From NCBI GenBank assembly GCA_013397795.1, contig VZTJ01002480.1:706317-770316 (forward strand): 64,000 bases of DNA, written 5' to 3'. The position numbers and the translations under genes were made by a program. A model generated the notes under the pieces. That model ran no database searches and had not been told where the DNA came from. It saw only the letters and a program-made list of their open reading frames with translations. This document shows, piece by piece, positions 39,501 through 54,500 of this stretch. Every line of letters begins with the position of its first letter. The stretch's first letter is position 1. Source of the stretch: Orthonyx spaldingii. Its lineage: Eukaryota > Chordata > Aves > Passeriformes > Orthonychidae.

Positions 39501-42500
39501 ACTGTCCTCAGGTGGGCTGTGGGAGCCCCAGGTGCAGAGAGACTTCAGCAGCCAATAAAAGGAGCACCTGTAGGACCTGCCTGCACTGGGAGGGGCTGAA
39601 GCAGGAAGGTGTTCTGCCAGGCTCCTGGGATTGCTCCTGCTGCACAATATGTAGCCTGACTGGCATCTCTTACTTGACTGAATTATCATACTGGTCTGGG
39701 TGCTGAGGTGGGTGTTTTCTTTGACTTCTATGAGGATGTTTTGTTGCTGCAAATCAGGAACTGGTTTGACTAAGGCTTGGGCAATTTCAGCCATGTGTGG
39801 GGACACAAGTCCCTTCCCCTTCTAAGAGCTCCTACTCTGGAAGGAGGTGGTGGAAGCACACTGTAGGAAGCAGATCCTGAACTGCTTCCCTGGCACAAGG
39901 CCTTTGCCAGCGCATCCCCATATTTTTGGAGCAAGGTTTACCACAGGAGCAAGGAGAAGCTTTCCCTCTGAGCCCAGGCCTTCCTGCTCAGACACTGGGG
40001 ACAGTACTTAAGCCGTGTCAGGCCCGTTTAATCAGTGCAGCACCCATTGAATTTGTAGCCAGATTTGTTTCTCTTCTGTTGCCTTTGCTGTGCCACCTCC
40101 AGATCTGCCCCTGTGGTGTTCTGGGACAGCCCAGCTTTGCCCAGATCTGTGGCTGGGCTAAGACTCTGTGTGGCTCCTTTTTGGACAGCTCAGAGAGCAG
40201 AAAAGGCCATGATCTGCTATTGTCTTCCTGAACCTCAGCTCAAGCCAGAGCAATCCTCTTTAAGGTACTCAATATGTTTTTCTTGGAATCATTCCTAGGA
40301 GTACAGCGCACGGCAGGGTCTGAGAAAGGGATCTTGAGGCTTGCACAGCCCACATACACCTTCTTACACAAAAACAAAAGGTCAGTGTGGGAGAGAGGAG
40401 AAATGGCTCCTCAGCCTCCAATTCATACAAAACAAGGGAGGTGCTTTTTTTCTTGGATTTAATTCCATCTGAGCCCTCCTGTTGCGGAAGGGGAAAAAAA
40501 TTAAAAGCACCGTGTTATCCACCTCTCCAAAAACCAACAACGTAAATTTAGAATCCAAATCAGAGCCCTGCTGAGGGCGTGTGGTCCAGGAGAGAGCTGA
40601 CCTGTTTGCTCACCTGTAAGACAAAGCTGTTACCTTGGGCTTAACCAACCCCTCCCTCCAGAAAGGAGCTGAGCTCAAGAGCGAGGTGAGCAGCAGCCAC
40701 TGCTCTGCACTGTCAGTGCACACTAAGAAGTAGCACAAGGACTCTGGCCTGGAAGAAAAGCAGAGCAACAGGATGAAGAGCTCCTACCTTGCTGCAGTGC
40801 CTGGCCCCTTGGGATGAATGCTGGGATTAGAGAGCTTGCAGCAAAGCAGCCCTGCCTGTGCAGAGCCAGGGAGCAGCTTGGGCTCAGCCCGTGTTTTGCT
40901 AATTAGAGATGCAAACTAATTCAGGTCACCCCTGCCAGTGCAGCTGGACTTCAGGTGACCCTTCACTCACCAACTGCAGCCTCTGAAAGAGTTTTGGAAG
41001 CCACAAGGCCTGGCACTGGTCAGACCAGCACATTTTCCACAGGCACTCCTGGTAGGAGGCCCTGCTGTGCCCTCATCAAACCTGCTTGGGGTCAGTGCTG
41101 GCTGCTCCCCCAGAGCCCTGCTCTCGCTGCCCAGTGCCACCAGCACTAGCAGAGCCTGATGATGGAGCACTGAACTATGCACAAATGTCCCAGGGTAGAC
41201 ACTTGTTGGCTAAAAAACCTCACCAAGTTTGTTTTCCTGTTATGTTCCCGGATATGGCACCTGCTCCCCAGAGCAGCCTTGCAATAGAGCAGCAGCAGAT
41301 CAAGGCACCTTTTGGTGAGGGCTGGACATGTCCAGCTGAGTGTCTGCCCCCTCCATGAGATGCCAATGCAAATGCTTGTCTTCAGGTGTGCTGTAGCCCT
41401 GGGGAACCCTGGGGAACAGTCAGGATACCCCGCTCTGTTCCAAGGCAGGGAAAGCCCAGTTTCTCTCCTCTGGCTCTCCCAGAGCTCAGCTGCAGTCCCT
41501 TGGAACAGACCTGCCCAAGGGAAAAGCCAGAGCCACAAGCTGGCTCTGAGCTGCACTAGGAGACAGGAGAACTGAGCAGTTGCTGCAGCATCACCAGTAC
41601 CAGCTTCTGCTGCAGGACTCATCACTGAGCCTGGGACCGATGGAAATAATTTTCTGGGTATTGTGCAAAGCTATTTCTGATCCCAGCATTGCTCTCCAAG
41701 AAGGTCAGGACAGATCCCTCTAGGAACTAACACTGATGCTGTCAGCTCAGACACACCTCTGTCTCCAAATGGGATGAGTTTCCCATAATCAAATCCAGCT
41801 TGTTTCCATTGTGTTTTGTTTCTGAGAAGGCTGGGCTATCCTTTTTCATATCTGCAGATCTCACTGCCCAGCACTTCCACTCCCAGATTATTCTATTAGC
41901 AGGCATCAGTGTTGTTCTGAATGCTAGTTAGGAAGCAAGATGATCAGTTTTCAACATTTTAACAAGAAATGTGACTGTGCAATGGGGAGCTGTGAACACA
42001 GCATGGGAACTCAATTACTTGGCCACATCCACTCAGTGCAACAGAGTGGAGATGCAGCGGGCTGTTCACCCACCCCAGGCACATCTGGCTGTGGAACAGC
42101 TGCCAACACAATGAAACAGTAAAAAATGACCTCTGTTTGCAGAATAGACAAACCTGCACTGTTATTGACACTGGTGGCAGAGAGATTCCTCCACCTTTGC
42201 TTCTCTTGACCATCTACAAAGCCTCTGACACTGTGGTACAGATCAGGCAGTCACACGTGTGACACTGCCACTGTACAGCTGGAACCATCCACAAAGGCCA
42301 CTCTGGGAGGTTTGTTCCTCTCAGTTGCTCCACTAGCAATGAAAACCCATCAGAAGATCCCCACTAAAAATGTGGAAGAGGGCTGGCAGGGAAGCTGGTT
42401 TGGAAAGCAAACCCAGCTGCAAAGGGCCAGCCCCTGAGCAGGCACCCCCACAGGGGTGATGTGAACCCTCAAGGCCAAGTCAGAGGAACCCTGGGCAGCC

Positions 42501-45500
42501 CATGTCACATTAAAATGTTGAAAACAGCAGAGCACTAGGTCTGAGTTTAAGTCAGGTAGAGACAGGGGCAGGAAGAGGCTGGAGAGGCAATGTTCAGGAG
42601 GAGGTGATCTTACCGCTGATGCGCTGGCGGAGAGCACGTAATTACGAGGTCTGGTTTCCTGAAAGTCAGGCACAGCCTGGGGGGGAATAGAGTGTCATGT
42701 ACAAGGCACCAGAGGAGTCAACAGGAGGCACTGGGCGATGGGTGGAACAAGAGACCAGCGGCTTTTTCACTGCCTGTGCTGGGAGCTTTGCTCAGATCCT
42801 GGTGAGAGGCAGGAGGGAGGTCTCCCGACACCTCAGCAGTGGCGTGTGGAGGTCAGGCTGGAGCAGTGGGAGGGGGACTGGCTTGTGCAGTCGCACCTGG
42901 CACCTGAACAGCAGAGACTCCTCCTGTGAGAAACTCTGCCTGTACTTACAGCTATCAGCTCATACAGCACCATCCCAAAGGCATTCCCATTCTCTCACAG
43001 CCAGCAGGTTGCTCTTGCTGCATGGGCTCAGTCCCGTGGGCAGGACCTTCCTTCCCCTTGTTTCCTGCCCAGAGTCACTGCACAGGGCCTTGCCCTTAAA
43101 GCAGGAGTGTTTACCAGCACTGGAGCACCCCTTCCACAGTGCCTTCTACTGCTCTCGCTCTCTCCAAGCCACATTTCCTCCTAACGGAGCCAGATCTGCT
43201 GTTTTCAGGATGGAACATGGCTTAGCCAAGCCAGGTCCAGCCAAAGGCAGTGTAGGAGTTTTCATCCCAGAGGTCAGGAAACCTCCAAACCACCTTCTCC
43301 ACAGCTAAACTTCTGCCCCAGGGCAGGAAGACTTGAGCACTCTGGAGGTTTCCTCACTGCAAGTGCAATGGATCCAGTCCAGTCCCACACAGCTATGGGC
43401 TCATGAACCACCACATAACGTGGTGCTTTTATTCAAGACCAGGCCTCCTCCTGGGATAGCCTTTGGCTGTAGCACCACCTGAAGAGACAAACCAACGAGC
43501 TGCCTGACATCAGGAATCCTCCTAGCCAGCCCTTACTGCCCTGTGGCTGCTGTGCAGGGCTGGCAGAGTCCTGCTGGATCCCAGCTCTGGCCTTAATCCC
43601 CTCAGGCCCCTCGTTCTCTCTCCCAGGTTAGTCTCTCTGCAGTCACCCAGATCCACTTATCCACACTGACTCGCTTTGCTGGGCCCTGAGCAGCTGGCTG
43701 GAATGAGTGACCAGTGTGTGGAAGAGCAGTCAGGCAGTCCCAGCAATTATTTTTCTCATACCATTTAGGAGTTTTAGGGATGGCTGGAGGAAGGAATAAG
43801 GAGGAGCAATTCCTATTACAAGTTAAACCTGAATATAGGGAGAAAAATGCACCACTGAGGTGTGAGGCCAGCATAGCAAGTAGGCTGGACTCCTCCCTGT
43901 GGGGAGAAGGGATGTTTCACAGAAATAGCTGCTTATGCTGTTTGGTTTTTAAAGATCAAGAGCAACTGAAGAAACCTCTCCTCCCATTCCCTGGTCTCCA
44001 GGGAGTCCCAAAACTAGTCACAGCACATGGGATGAAGGAGGCAAGCTTCTCTTGTACTTCTGTGCATGGAGAAGTTGTATTTGCAAGCAGTGGTCAAAAG
44101 GGACCCACCTCCCTCCCCCTTCCACTCCGGTAATGGGGAAAAGGGGCAGAACAGCACCACAACCAGATCATCCTGCCTGTCATTGTCTCTGGGCTGCCCT
44201 TCCAGAGAGGGACTGGCCACCCAACCCCACCTCCTCCTGCCTGCAGCTGGAGGAGCCCGAGGGGGTCTTTAGGGGAGCCCCTGCCTCTCTTGAGCACTGC
44301 TTGCAGGCAGCGTGGATGGACCCGAGGGATGCTCCAGAGGGCTGCAGGCAGGTCTCTGACACTCCCATCCTTCTGGAGCACCTTCCCCAGGCAGCCACGG
44401 CCCTGATCACGCTCAGAACATGCTGCAGGGCCAGTCCCAATGGGACAAAGGAGATATGAATTTTCTTTTTAAAAATGGGAAAGAGACAATGAGAGGTGTT
44501 AAAGAAAAAAAAAAAAAATCACAGCACTGTTAGCACAGTCAATACTCACATCTCCCTCACACTGAGCAAATTATAAAGAAACAAAACAAAAAGGTTAGTA
44601 AACAAAACAGCATCAACAGGAAGGACAAAGCACAGAGTCCATGGGAAATGCACAAGCCCAGGTGCTCCACCAGCAGCTCACAGGTCTGGGCAGCAGCCTC
44701 AGAGGGGCATCACGAGACAGAAGCTGTGGGAGCACGAATTTGCACTACAGAGGGCAAGAGCAGCAAGAGAGAGGTGAGCTGGGAGAGCTGGGATACTTCA
44801 GCTTCAATAGGCAGGTGTGACACAGGGCTCCAGGTGTGTTACAGGGAATGCTGTGATCTAGATGGGGTGTCTGGAGCAGAGGAAGCAGCTCTCCCCGGAG
44901 CTGGGAGCTTCCACCTTGTCCTCCAGCAGTCAGGGAGGCACCCAGAGCCCAGGGACCCCATATTTAAGCTGAGCTGAGTGAGAGATGGGTCCCCACAGCA
45001 GCAGCTGAATTTGCTCTGCGTTGTGGTCAGTGTTTCAGCCACTCTGATACTTCGAGGCTTGGCTTGGGGAGAGCACCCTGGAAATCCTGGATTGGCTCTG
45101 CAGCTGCCTAGGGCACTCCAGAAGTTGCAGTGGGAAACAAAGTTTTTCTCTTCCAGCTACAGGGGAGTCCCTCAAACAAGGGTGGGCATGCAGGTGAGAG
45201 GCCTTGGGATCACCTCCTGTACGAAACAAGATAAAGAGGGTGGAAAAGGAGGAAGCACAGGAGATGTCTGAACTCCTGCTCTGCTCTGAGCTTAAAGATA
45301 AAGCAATGGCCAACAGTTCCCCCTGAGGCTGGGGGCACTGTCCCCTCCTGAAGGGGAATGGGGGGTTCCTGAAGTTACTTTCAGAGGATCTGAGGGACCT
45401 GACTGATTAGAGGAGGCTTTTTAAAAGGGCAGCTCCTACTTCTGTTCACACCTGTCCTGTGTAGGTCTGAGCACTGTCAGACCTGCTGATGGAGGCTGCT

Positions 45501-48500
45501 GAGCTTAGCACAGCTTCCCCATCTCCCATGGATGTAACTGGAGCTGGAAGAAAGGGAAAACACCTGGGAACTGGCTACCCAGGGAGAGACAAGGCCAGAG
45601 GCCCAGCTGGGCAGATGGTTAGAAAAAGGCTCATGGCAGGGCTGCTGGGCTGGTATCCCAGTGCAGCCCAGAGGCTGACTGACAAGGACAGTCTGATTCT
45701 GACTTGCACATATTTGCCAGTTGAGCTCTTGGCCCCAAGGCAGAAGCAGAACTTGGCAGGTCCTTGTGTCAACAGCCAGAGCTCCACAGGATGACAACCA
45801 GCTCCAACCAGGCCCTCAGGGAACCCATCAGCGCCCAGTGTGATGGATTCCCCAAAGCCGGGGGCAAGACAAGCCTGTAACTAGAGCACCATGAACTGAG
45901 TGAGCAGAGAGGCTCAGGGACAGACCCTGTAGCCAGTCTGACCCTGGCCACCCCAACAGGCTCCCACAGCACTCCTGCCTGGGACCTGGCAGAATCCTAA
46001 CTAGTCTGACAGGCTGGGACTGCTGCAGAGTTCCAGCAGCCTTTCCCATGTGCACCTCCCAGCTCAGCTCTCTCTTGGCTTGGTTTGAGATCCCCTGTGA
46101 AAATCAGCAAGTCCTCAGACGATGCAGCCTTTTAGTTACTAGCACAACTCATCCAGCAACCCTGATCAGTCAGGAGGCAGGAGCCTGGGTCAAGTGCAAG
46201 TTTCCAGACTCCAGAATCTCAGAACTGTTTGCTTCAACAATTCCCCCACGGGAGGACATCTCAGAAACAGACACATGGCTCCTGCTCCCAGTTCCCTTCC
46301 ATCCCAGATGAGGAATTCCCCCACCTGTGCCTGCCAGAGACAGGACACAGCAGGGTAACCTAATTTTTGACCATATGAGCCAAGCCCTGGGGCCAGAAGG
46401 ATGGGGAGGGAGATGAGGGGAGGAGTTACCGCTGCTTTTGCCTCGGCAGCTTTGGCCTTCTTCAACCTGGCTTTGCAGGCATCCAGATCCAGGCGTCGGT
46501 TCTGCAGGATCCTCCGCTCCTTCTGCAAGGGACAGGAGATGGGTCAGAGCAGAGGGCTCAGGAGCAGGGTTGAGGAGGGGACATGGTATCACCTAGCAGT
46601 CAAATCTATTTCTCTATCAAAACACGCCAAGGAGAAAGAGCCAGTTGCTATGCTCATCTCCTTAGCAAGAGTTTTGGGGCTGGTTGCCAGGGATACAGGA
46701 TAACCTCCTGGAAACAGGGCAGCCTGTGATGGGTGGTGCCTACAAGCTGCAGGAGTGGGGAAATGAGTTACTTTCCTCATGCACATCAGCTGGCAACCCT
46801 TCCCTATCAGAGGGGGAACCTGAGCAGATCTGGGGTTGGCATTCCCTCATCCTTGCATTCTTTAATGGGTGAGGTATGGACTCATCCTTTGCCATAGGGT
46901 ATGAAAAGGGGTTCTCTTAGCACCGTTTCCCTCTCCTCTTGCCCTCCTTGTCTCCAGGGGCGTGAGAAGCTTCCCCTTCCCTGCTGCCACACTCACAGAG
47001 ATGGTTCTCCAGTCCCCTTCCAGGAAGTTGCGCAGTGGGGTCAGGAAGTTGAGGGAGGCAGAGTGGATGAATTCCCGTTCTGCTGCACCCAAGCGCCTCT
47101 GAGTCTCTCCAACTTTTATCAAAGTCTTTCCTGCAACGACAGGAACCTTCAGCTCCAGGAGAAGCCAATTAACATGTACTGGCTTCAGGCAACTCACCCA
47201 GAGCTTCCAGATTCCCGTGCTGGGGGACACAGGCACAGCTGTACCTGGCCTGGGCAAGGTGACCGTGCCTGTCCCACACCAGCTCCAGCCCTACCCACTC
47301 TGCTGTTGGCCTGAGGCATCTTTTCATTGCTCCCAGGGCAGGTCTGATCTTATCTATCTGCTGAGGCACTTATGCCACTGATGTATTTTACTGCTCTACC
47401 TGCTTGCGCAGAATGATCCTTCTTTGCTTCATAAAACAGAGGCACAGGAACAGAGCAGCAAATTAAAAAGCACCAGAGCAGAAAACATGGGTTGATTAGG
47501 CACTGTTGGCTATAGATGCAGCTACAGCTGCTCTGGCTGTAACAGGACTCACTATTGAACAACTATTGATTTGGAGAGCAGGAACAAAGCTCATGGCAGG
47601 GGCAAGGACAGCTGGAAGTGAAGGCTGTGTCTCTGTGCAGGTCTGCTGCTTAAAGAAGCCCAAAATTTCCCCAGGAAGGGACAACTGTGAGGATTTAAGA
47701 GCAGAAAGATTCTCTGTGTGGTCAGCAAGGAGCCTGCTGCAGACATCTCAATGCAAAACAGTATTAGGGATATTCTCTTGGGAAGGGATGGATTCCCAGG
47801 AACCCTTCATTAGCCAGGCTGACCTACCATAAGGTGTCCCTGGCCCAAAGTCGTTGGCTGCCTCTGTCATGTACTGTGCCAGCAGCTCCCCGTTGGTGAC
47901 CCGGGAAGGCACCTTCCGGTCGAGCTTCTCGTACAGGAATTCTTCTACTCTGGCACCTGGAATGAGGAGGCCAGAGAGGTTGAGAGAGGGTCCCTGAGCT
48001 GGGATTCATGACAGCCCTCCCCATGCAGTCCCCAGTGATGCACTGGACAGCAGGCACAGTGCCAGGAGCAGCTGTCCCCGCCCCAGGGCTCTGCCAGCTG
48101 TGAGGGGCTCTCAGCTGCACAGGGAACAAGGACAGGCCCTGCAAAGACACCTTTCTCCTGAGCCCCACAAACTCTACAGGGCTCTCTGCCACAGGCCACG
48201 TCTTTCAGCACAGAGCTGCAAGTGACATTTGTCCTTCAAGCCTTAGGAGAAGCTGGACTTACTCGGGTTTGGCTGTAGCAGAACTTCAGTCTGACGCAAG
48301 ATCTTCTCTGTCCAGTTCTTTGTGCAGTCTGCCCTGGCCAGAAGATTTTCAAAGTGGGCATCAAGTTCAGTCTTCTCAGCCTGGCCCAGCTTTTCTTCAG
48401 TAAACTGCAGGAAGAAGGCAGTCATTAGGTCTGTTCTTCCAAAGCAAATTTACAGTGTGTTATAGAGCTGATAAGGGACAGTGAAGCTGCTTCTGTCTTG

Positions 48501-51500
48501 TGCACTTACCTTAGAACAGAGCTAAAAAACCTTCAAGGTGTCATTCTTTGTGCCCAGGCATCTTTCAGGGCAAGAGGGCAAATATTCTGCTCAAGAGCAG
48601 AACAAGCATCGAGCTAAAAACAGACACCAGGTTTGAGAGGTGTTCCAGAATAAGTAACTTTTAATAAGTTCTAGTACAAAAATACTCCAGTTGTGAGGGA
48701 TCAATTTAAATGTGCACATGGCTTCCACTGCTTCATGCAGGAGAGCAACAGACATCCTTCACGTGAGGGAAGGTGCTGAATCCCCACATCTCCTACTGAC
48801 CAACTCTGTGTCCTGCAAGCCCAAGGGGTCAGGAATGCCACAACCACCTCAAGGCAGGAGACTCAAACTCAGGATTTGGACAAAACCACTTCCAGCAAGT
48901 GACTTCTCTGGGACACACTCTGAAGCAGGGAATTGAAATGTAACACTGTGCAACTCTTCTCAGCACTCAGATTCATACTGGCATTGGACAATCCCTCCCT
49001 CTGCAATTCCTCTTAAGTTTAAAATTAGCAGCAGGAAGAATTAGGCTGTGCAAGTCTCCAGTGTCTTCATACTGGGCAGTGGCATCTGGCCAGGTTTGTC
49101 AGTCTGGAGATGCAGCATCAGACAGCCTGGACACCCTCCATTGCTTCCTTGAGGGATTTCTGAGAGAACAGCCCATTCCCTCTCAGCCCATCCCCTTTCC
49201 CACTTGTTCCTTTCAGAGAATCTGGCCAACTTCTGTGTATTTTAAGCACAATTTCCTTCCCTTGACAGAAACAGCATCTTGTTGGATCATGCTAAACGAC
49301 CCTTTGGACAGCTGTCCCATTTGGGATCCTACAGAGGCTCCAGTTGTCCTTTAACCCTTGTTGGAGGTCTCTGATGCCATTGCTGAGTTACCAGAACAGG
49401 GGACTGTGCAATACTGGCACAGCCAGACACCAAGAGATTCAAGCCTGGCTAAAGTTCTTGGATGAAATGCAGCTCCTGTCTGATATAACACCACTGGTAC
49501 CTTCTCCTCTCTGCTTCCCTGCACCAGAGCTCAGCTCTGCATGGGCCAAAATGTCCCTTCCATGGGGTCTCTGGTGTCTGCTGCCCTTCCTGAAAGGCTT
49601 CCTGGCCAGCTCTGTTCCCATCCAGCACAATGCTGGGAACACAGTGAGATAAGGAGAGCCCAGAGCAGGAGCAAACAGCCCTCGGAGTCCTGTTACCAGA
49701 TGTCTGAGATATACAAGCCCTCCAGGTATGTTTACACAGTGACCTGTCTGGCACATTCAGCTCCAGCAGTGGAGTTGCTGTGCCAGATGTGGGTGGTGAC
49801 AGATCCTCAGCTGCAGGGACAGCACAGTCACATTTTCCCCCCCATCCGCAGCCCCCTGGGGACAGAGGACCAGGGGTCACTTCACTGGGCTCTCCTCTGC
49901 ACCAGCAGCCCCTGGTCACTGGCACAGAATTTTAGCTGGGTCTTGCCATGGTCCCCTGGCCATTGCTGGGGAAAAGCAGATTCAAGGTGAGAGGGTGTTT
50001 GTATTGTTTGGTCTGAGATTTCTTTGGGGTCACACATGGCTCTCAGTGGCTGAGGCTGCTTTCCTCTGTCACTGCTGGGAGCCCAGGGCTGTTTTCAGAA
50101 TCTGCCAGGCTGGGCTGAGTCACTGCCATGCAGCAAACTGGGACTTCCCAGGTATTTGGCACCAATTCTCGAGTCATCTGTTTAAGATCTTTCCTAAACA
50201 AGCCAAGACTCTTTGATGCAAAGATAACAGTCTCTCTTGCCCCCCTTTCCCAGACAGCACCTTGAGACCTCATTCACTTTCAAGTCCAGCTCTTTTTCCT
50301 GCAGTTTAGGCTTATCCTGCACCAGCATCTGCCCTGGAGCTGTCAAACCTAAACCCAATTTCTGATCAGCCGACTTGAGTCAGCTTCTTACAGCATTGCT
50401 GCAGTGTCAGATCGCTGCTGAAGCCCTCCAGCATCTCCACAGTGCTACTGCCCCTGTCCTGAGCCACTCCAGCTCTGGTGTCCTTTGCTTTATTAACAAG
50501 TGGCCTCTTTGGCATCACTGTCCTCTGTGGCTGTTTTGTGTAACCAAGTGCAGGGGTCACAGCTCAGCACTCACCAGGACTCAGAAACTCAATTCTTATC
50601 TCAAGTCAGGCACTAAAGCTGTTTGTCTTGCAACAAGGCTGAGGGTGGCATCAGGATCACGGCAAGCCTGGGGGCTCTGCCAGAAGAGGAGGATGGGCAG
50701 GAATCTCAGTCACAGCCCGTGGCTCCAAAGGGTCAGGCCAGAAAACAATCTCTTATTCAAGCTTTCCTTCAGGGCTGGAAAGTGTGTGCAAGGCATGGGA
50801 GGCTGTGGCTCCATTGACACTGAATTCCCTCAGCGTCTCCCCGACCCTGCCCAGAGCTGGATGTGCTGACCCAGCCCAGGCACAGCCTCGGGTGGTTTGG
50901 TTGGTGCCTCACTGCAGGGGCTGCACTGGGAGCTCTCCCTGCCCGGTGCCTCCCCCTCCTCGCTGCGCACAGGGAGTCACCGATCCAGCTCCATTTGACC
51001 TCTAATAATGTGACTTTTTAGACCTATCAGAGAATCCACCTGACTTCATAGCAGTAGTGGGGATGTGCCATGAAGTGCAGGGAGAGCAGGACCACCTCCT
51101 GCAGGAGCAGCCTGCCATGAGATCAGATGAAGCTTCTCCTGGAAGCACAGCCAGCACAGGAGATTGCAGGTAACTTACACTGACCTACGAGCTGGTTCAG
51201 CTTTTTTGTCTGGTGCAAGTGGAAATCTGAGATTTTAAGTGGCAACAGGTCTCAGCTGCTGGTTCCTTCCTACCTGGCTGCCCAGTGAAAAGAAGGGTAG
51301 AAGAATAGCAGTTTATGAAATTTGGCTACTCAAGCACTTCAGGCAGAACTCCCCTGTAAAGGATTTCTATTCCTGAGAATTTGTTTTCATAACACAGAAA
51401 TTTGATTTAAAAGATTTCACGGTGACACCAAGAGATGCAGAACAAATGAACTGATCATACCCTCAAGCCTCCTGACTGTAAAAACACAGATTTTGAGTAT

Positions 51501-54500
51501 TTTATATCTTGCTGCTGCCAGACTAGAAGCATTGCTGCCTTTTACAACAGATTGCCACAAATGGGAGTGATATTTGGTTTCATGAAGTTGATTTACAGGC
51601 TTGGTCCAGATCCCTGGGGAGAGCAGCAGGGGCTGGCAGAGCACAGGCAATTGCAGTGCTGAGAAGAACCTCCAGCTCCTCCATCCTGCCATGGCAGAAC
51701 TACTCCCATTTGTTTTCCAGAACCTGAGGACTGGGTCAATAGCCCTGAAGCAATTCCCAGCTCTGCATCCTGGGATCACAAGCCAGGTCGCAGTGCTGTG
51801 AGGCTGCTCCCCTGCAGGAAACATCCCTGCAGCTGACCCGGAGCAGGTGCTGAATAATGCAGGGCAGCCTTTTGTCAGTGCCACTCTCACTCTCCAGGAA
51901 GAGCAGAGTCGTGCTGCATTCCAGGACATCAATAATTCAGCCAAAGGTTGGGTTTCCTCTGGGAGGCTTGGCTGGCCAGCAGGAATGAGAGATGCTTTAT
52001 CAGGGCCCATGTGGGCAAACAGGGTGACCCAGCAGCAGAGCAGCACTTGGGCCACAAGCCCAAAAGGAGCAGGGATGTGCTGGACTGCAGTTAGGGCAGC
52101 TGCCCTGGGCATTCACAGCTTGGGGAAAAGCCCCTTCCCCCAGGAGGGTTGGCAGACACGGGTCTGGGATGGCAGGAGGGTCAGCAGGTAGTGCTGAGCT
52201 GGAGGGGCCCCTCTGCACCACAGGCACAGGTTAAACAGGCTGGGCCTGTGACTGAAGGCTGTCAGAGTAAGGCTTTAAAATACCCCAGGGTATTTCCTTT
52301 GCTGAAAGCATCAGTGCCTTCCTCTCCTTAAAAGTGAGGGGAGTAAAATCCCAGTACAATAAAAGCCCAGGCCTGTATGCTGTGATCTCTCACAGGGTGG
52401 CTGCAGCCCCCTTGCAGAGGATCTGGTGGCAGAGTTCAGGCCCTTGTACCACTTGCAGGGTCCCTGTTTCATCCAGCTGGATGTTACTTATGACTTTCCA
52501 CTTTAAATTACAGAGATCAAACCAGGGCCAGGAGATTTAAACCAGGAATAGTCTCCTGTACCTGCCAGTAGATTTAGACTGTTGGGTTTTTTAAGCCTCC
52601 AAATGGCTCAAAATGCCCAAAACACAGTAACATTTGCTCTTTTGGTGATCAGAGGCACAACACAATCAGTTGAGCAAATCTGGCTCACTCTTTGTACAGG
52701 GTTGCAGTAGGAAAGAAGCTACAGCCACTCAGCATCTGAAAACTACCTGATTTTCAGCAACTCTGGACCAGACACAGAGTCTGCTCCAAGGATTTGGTCA
52801 CCAGGAGTCAGAAAGCCAGGCTGGGAGCCAAGTGAAACTGTGCTAGAGGACAGAAGGAAGCCATTAACAGGGACAGCTTGGTTAACTCAAGAGCAAGGCA
52901 TTTAGGAGAGGAAAAAAACTGCTGTGGTGGGTTGATCGCAGCTGGACATGAGGTACCACCAATTCTATCACTTCCCTCCTCAGTGGAACTGGGGGGGGGG
53001 TTGAAAAAAGATGGAAAAACCTCATAGTTTGAGATAAAGGCAGTTCAATGAAGAAAAAGTTGTGTGTGGAAGCAAAGGAAACCAAAAGATTTTCTTGTCT
53101 CCTTCCCATCTGCAAGCGATGTGTGAGCACTCCCCGGGAAGCTGGGTCTCCGTACATGTTGTGGTCACTCCAAAAGACAAATGTGCTCTATAATAATGTC
53201 CCACCTCCTCCTCTCTCTTAGATTTTATTGCTGAGCAATGTCCTGTGGTATGGAATATCCCTCTGAGCAGCTTGGGTCAGCTGTCCTGGCTGTGTCCCTA
53301 CCAAGACCTTGTCCTTTCCTTGGGCCACCTTCTGCTCTCTGAACTTCTAAAGTGTGAACACCAGTAAGGTCAGCAAGAGAGGGCTTATTTTATCTACTAA
53401 TGAGAAAAGTCTATTTTACCACCAGAGTTCAGGGAGCTGGGGGAGTCTGTCTGTCTGCAGGAGCTTCAAGATAAAGTCAGCCTCTAGTTGTTTTAGTAAT
53501 GACATTAGCAGGGGGCTAAGCACCCAAAAACTGTATTCACACTCAGGCATTTTCACCCAGAGCCTGTTTACATCAGAACTGACAAAAGACAGACACCTAC
53601 AATTATTTCCAGACCTCCCTGAAAGAGCCTGGCTTGCAGTCTGGCAAGAACAGACACATCCAATGTGTGGCCATGCAGCTTCCACTGGCCAAGGCCTGGG
53701 ATCAGACCCACTCACTGATAACTGGAAGCTGCATCTGATCAAAGAGAGAGGCCCTGCTTCAAGTGGAGAGTGACTTCTCTGGAGCCTGTCTGCATCCCCT
53801 CAGAGAACACTGATCTGATGGCTGCAGCTGGCAGTGCAAGGCTCAGCACAGGCCATCCTCAGGTGAGGTGCTGAGTCCTACACAAGCTCTGTATCCTTGC
53901 AGCTTCCCAAGCCTAGGAGCTTGTTCCCACTCCCAAGGCAGCAGAGCTGTCCACTCCTTTCCCACCCCAGCTTTACTGTCTGCTCTTCTTTCCTGGAGAA
54001 GACCTGTGACTGATGCCTGAGTGAGGAAGAGCCATGTAAAGGCAGCATTGGGTTTGAGCTGTTTTGACAGGGTTTTTTTTGGTTTTTTGTTTGTTTTTTT
54101 TTTTTTTTTCATGAGGAGCCAAAATCCTTCTCCAGCACCTACACTGGGTTGTATTTGACAGGTTTCAAACCAGCTCCTGCCCTGAGCCAGCCCAGAGGGG
54201 TTGTGCTGACCATGCCCCGTCTCCTCTCCCCCGGCCGAGCCCTGATGCCAGTTCAAGTGAAGCTCCTATGTGTTGGTCAGACAGCTCTGCCAGACAGCAG
54301 GAGCTAATGCTGTCTGAGTGAAACAGCACATAATGGCCAGTCCATTTATCTCCCAGTCGCTGCAGTTCCAGTAAAACATCACTTTGTTAAATGCCTGGAG
54401 CTGGGGAAAGCATCTCCAAATGCTACAGAAAACAGCTTTTTCTACATAGCTTATTCCTGTCCTAGGAGATCTGCAGTGCCAAAGCGTGCTACAAACCCAG

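Noticed and set aside
42697..43308. 203-codon + strand frame in an SH3GLB2 intron
   Set aside because: No recognisable domain, antisense to the gene, and in stop-poor GC-rich sequence.
51417..52112. 231-codon minus-strand frame in SH3GLB2 intron 1
   Set aside because: It matches no protein I recognise and has no good splice context. One such frame is expected among many in an 8 kb intron, and it is weaker than the antisense frame at 37739.
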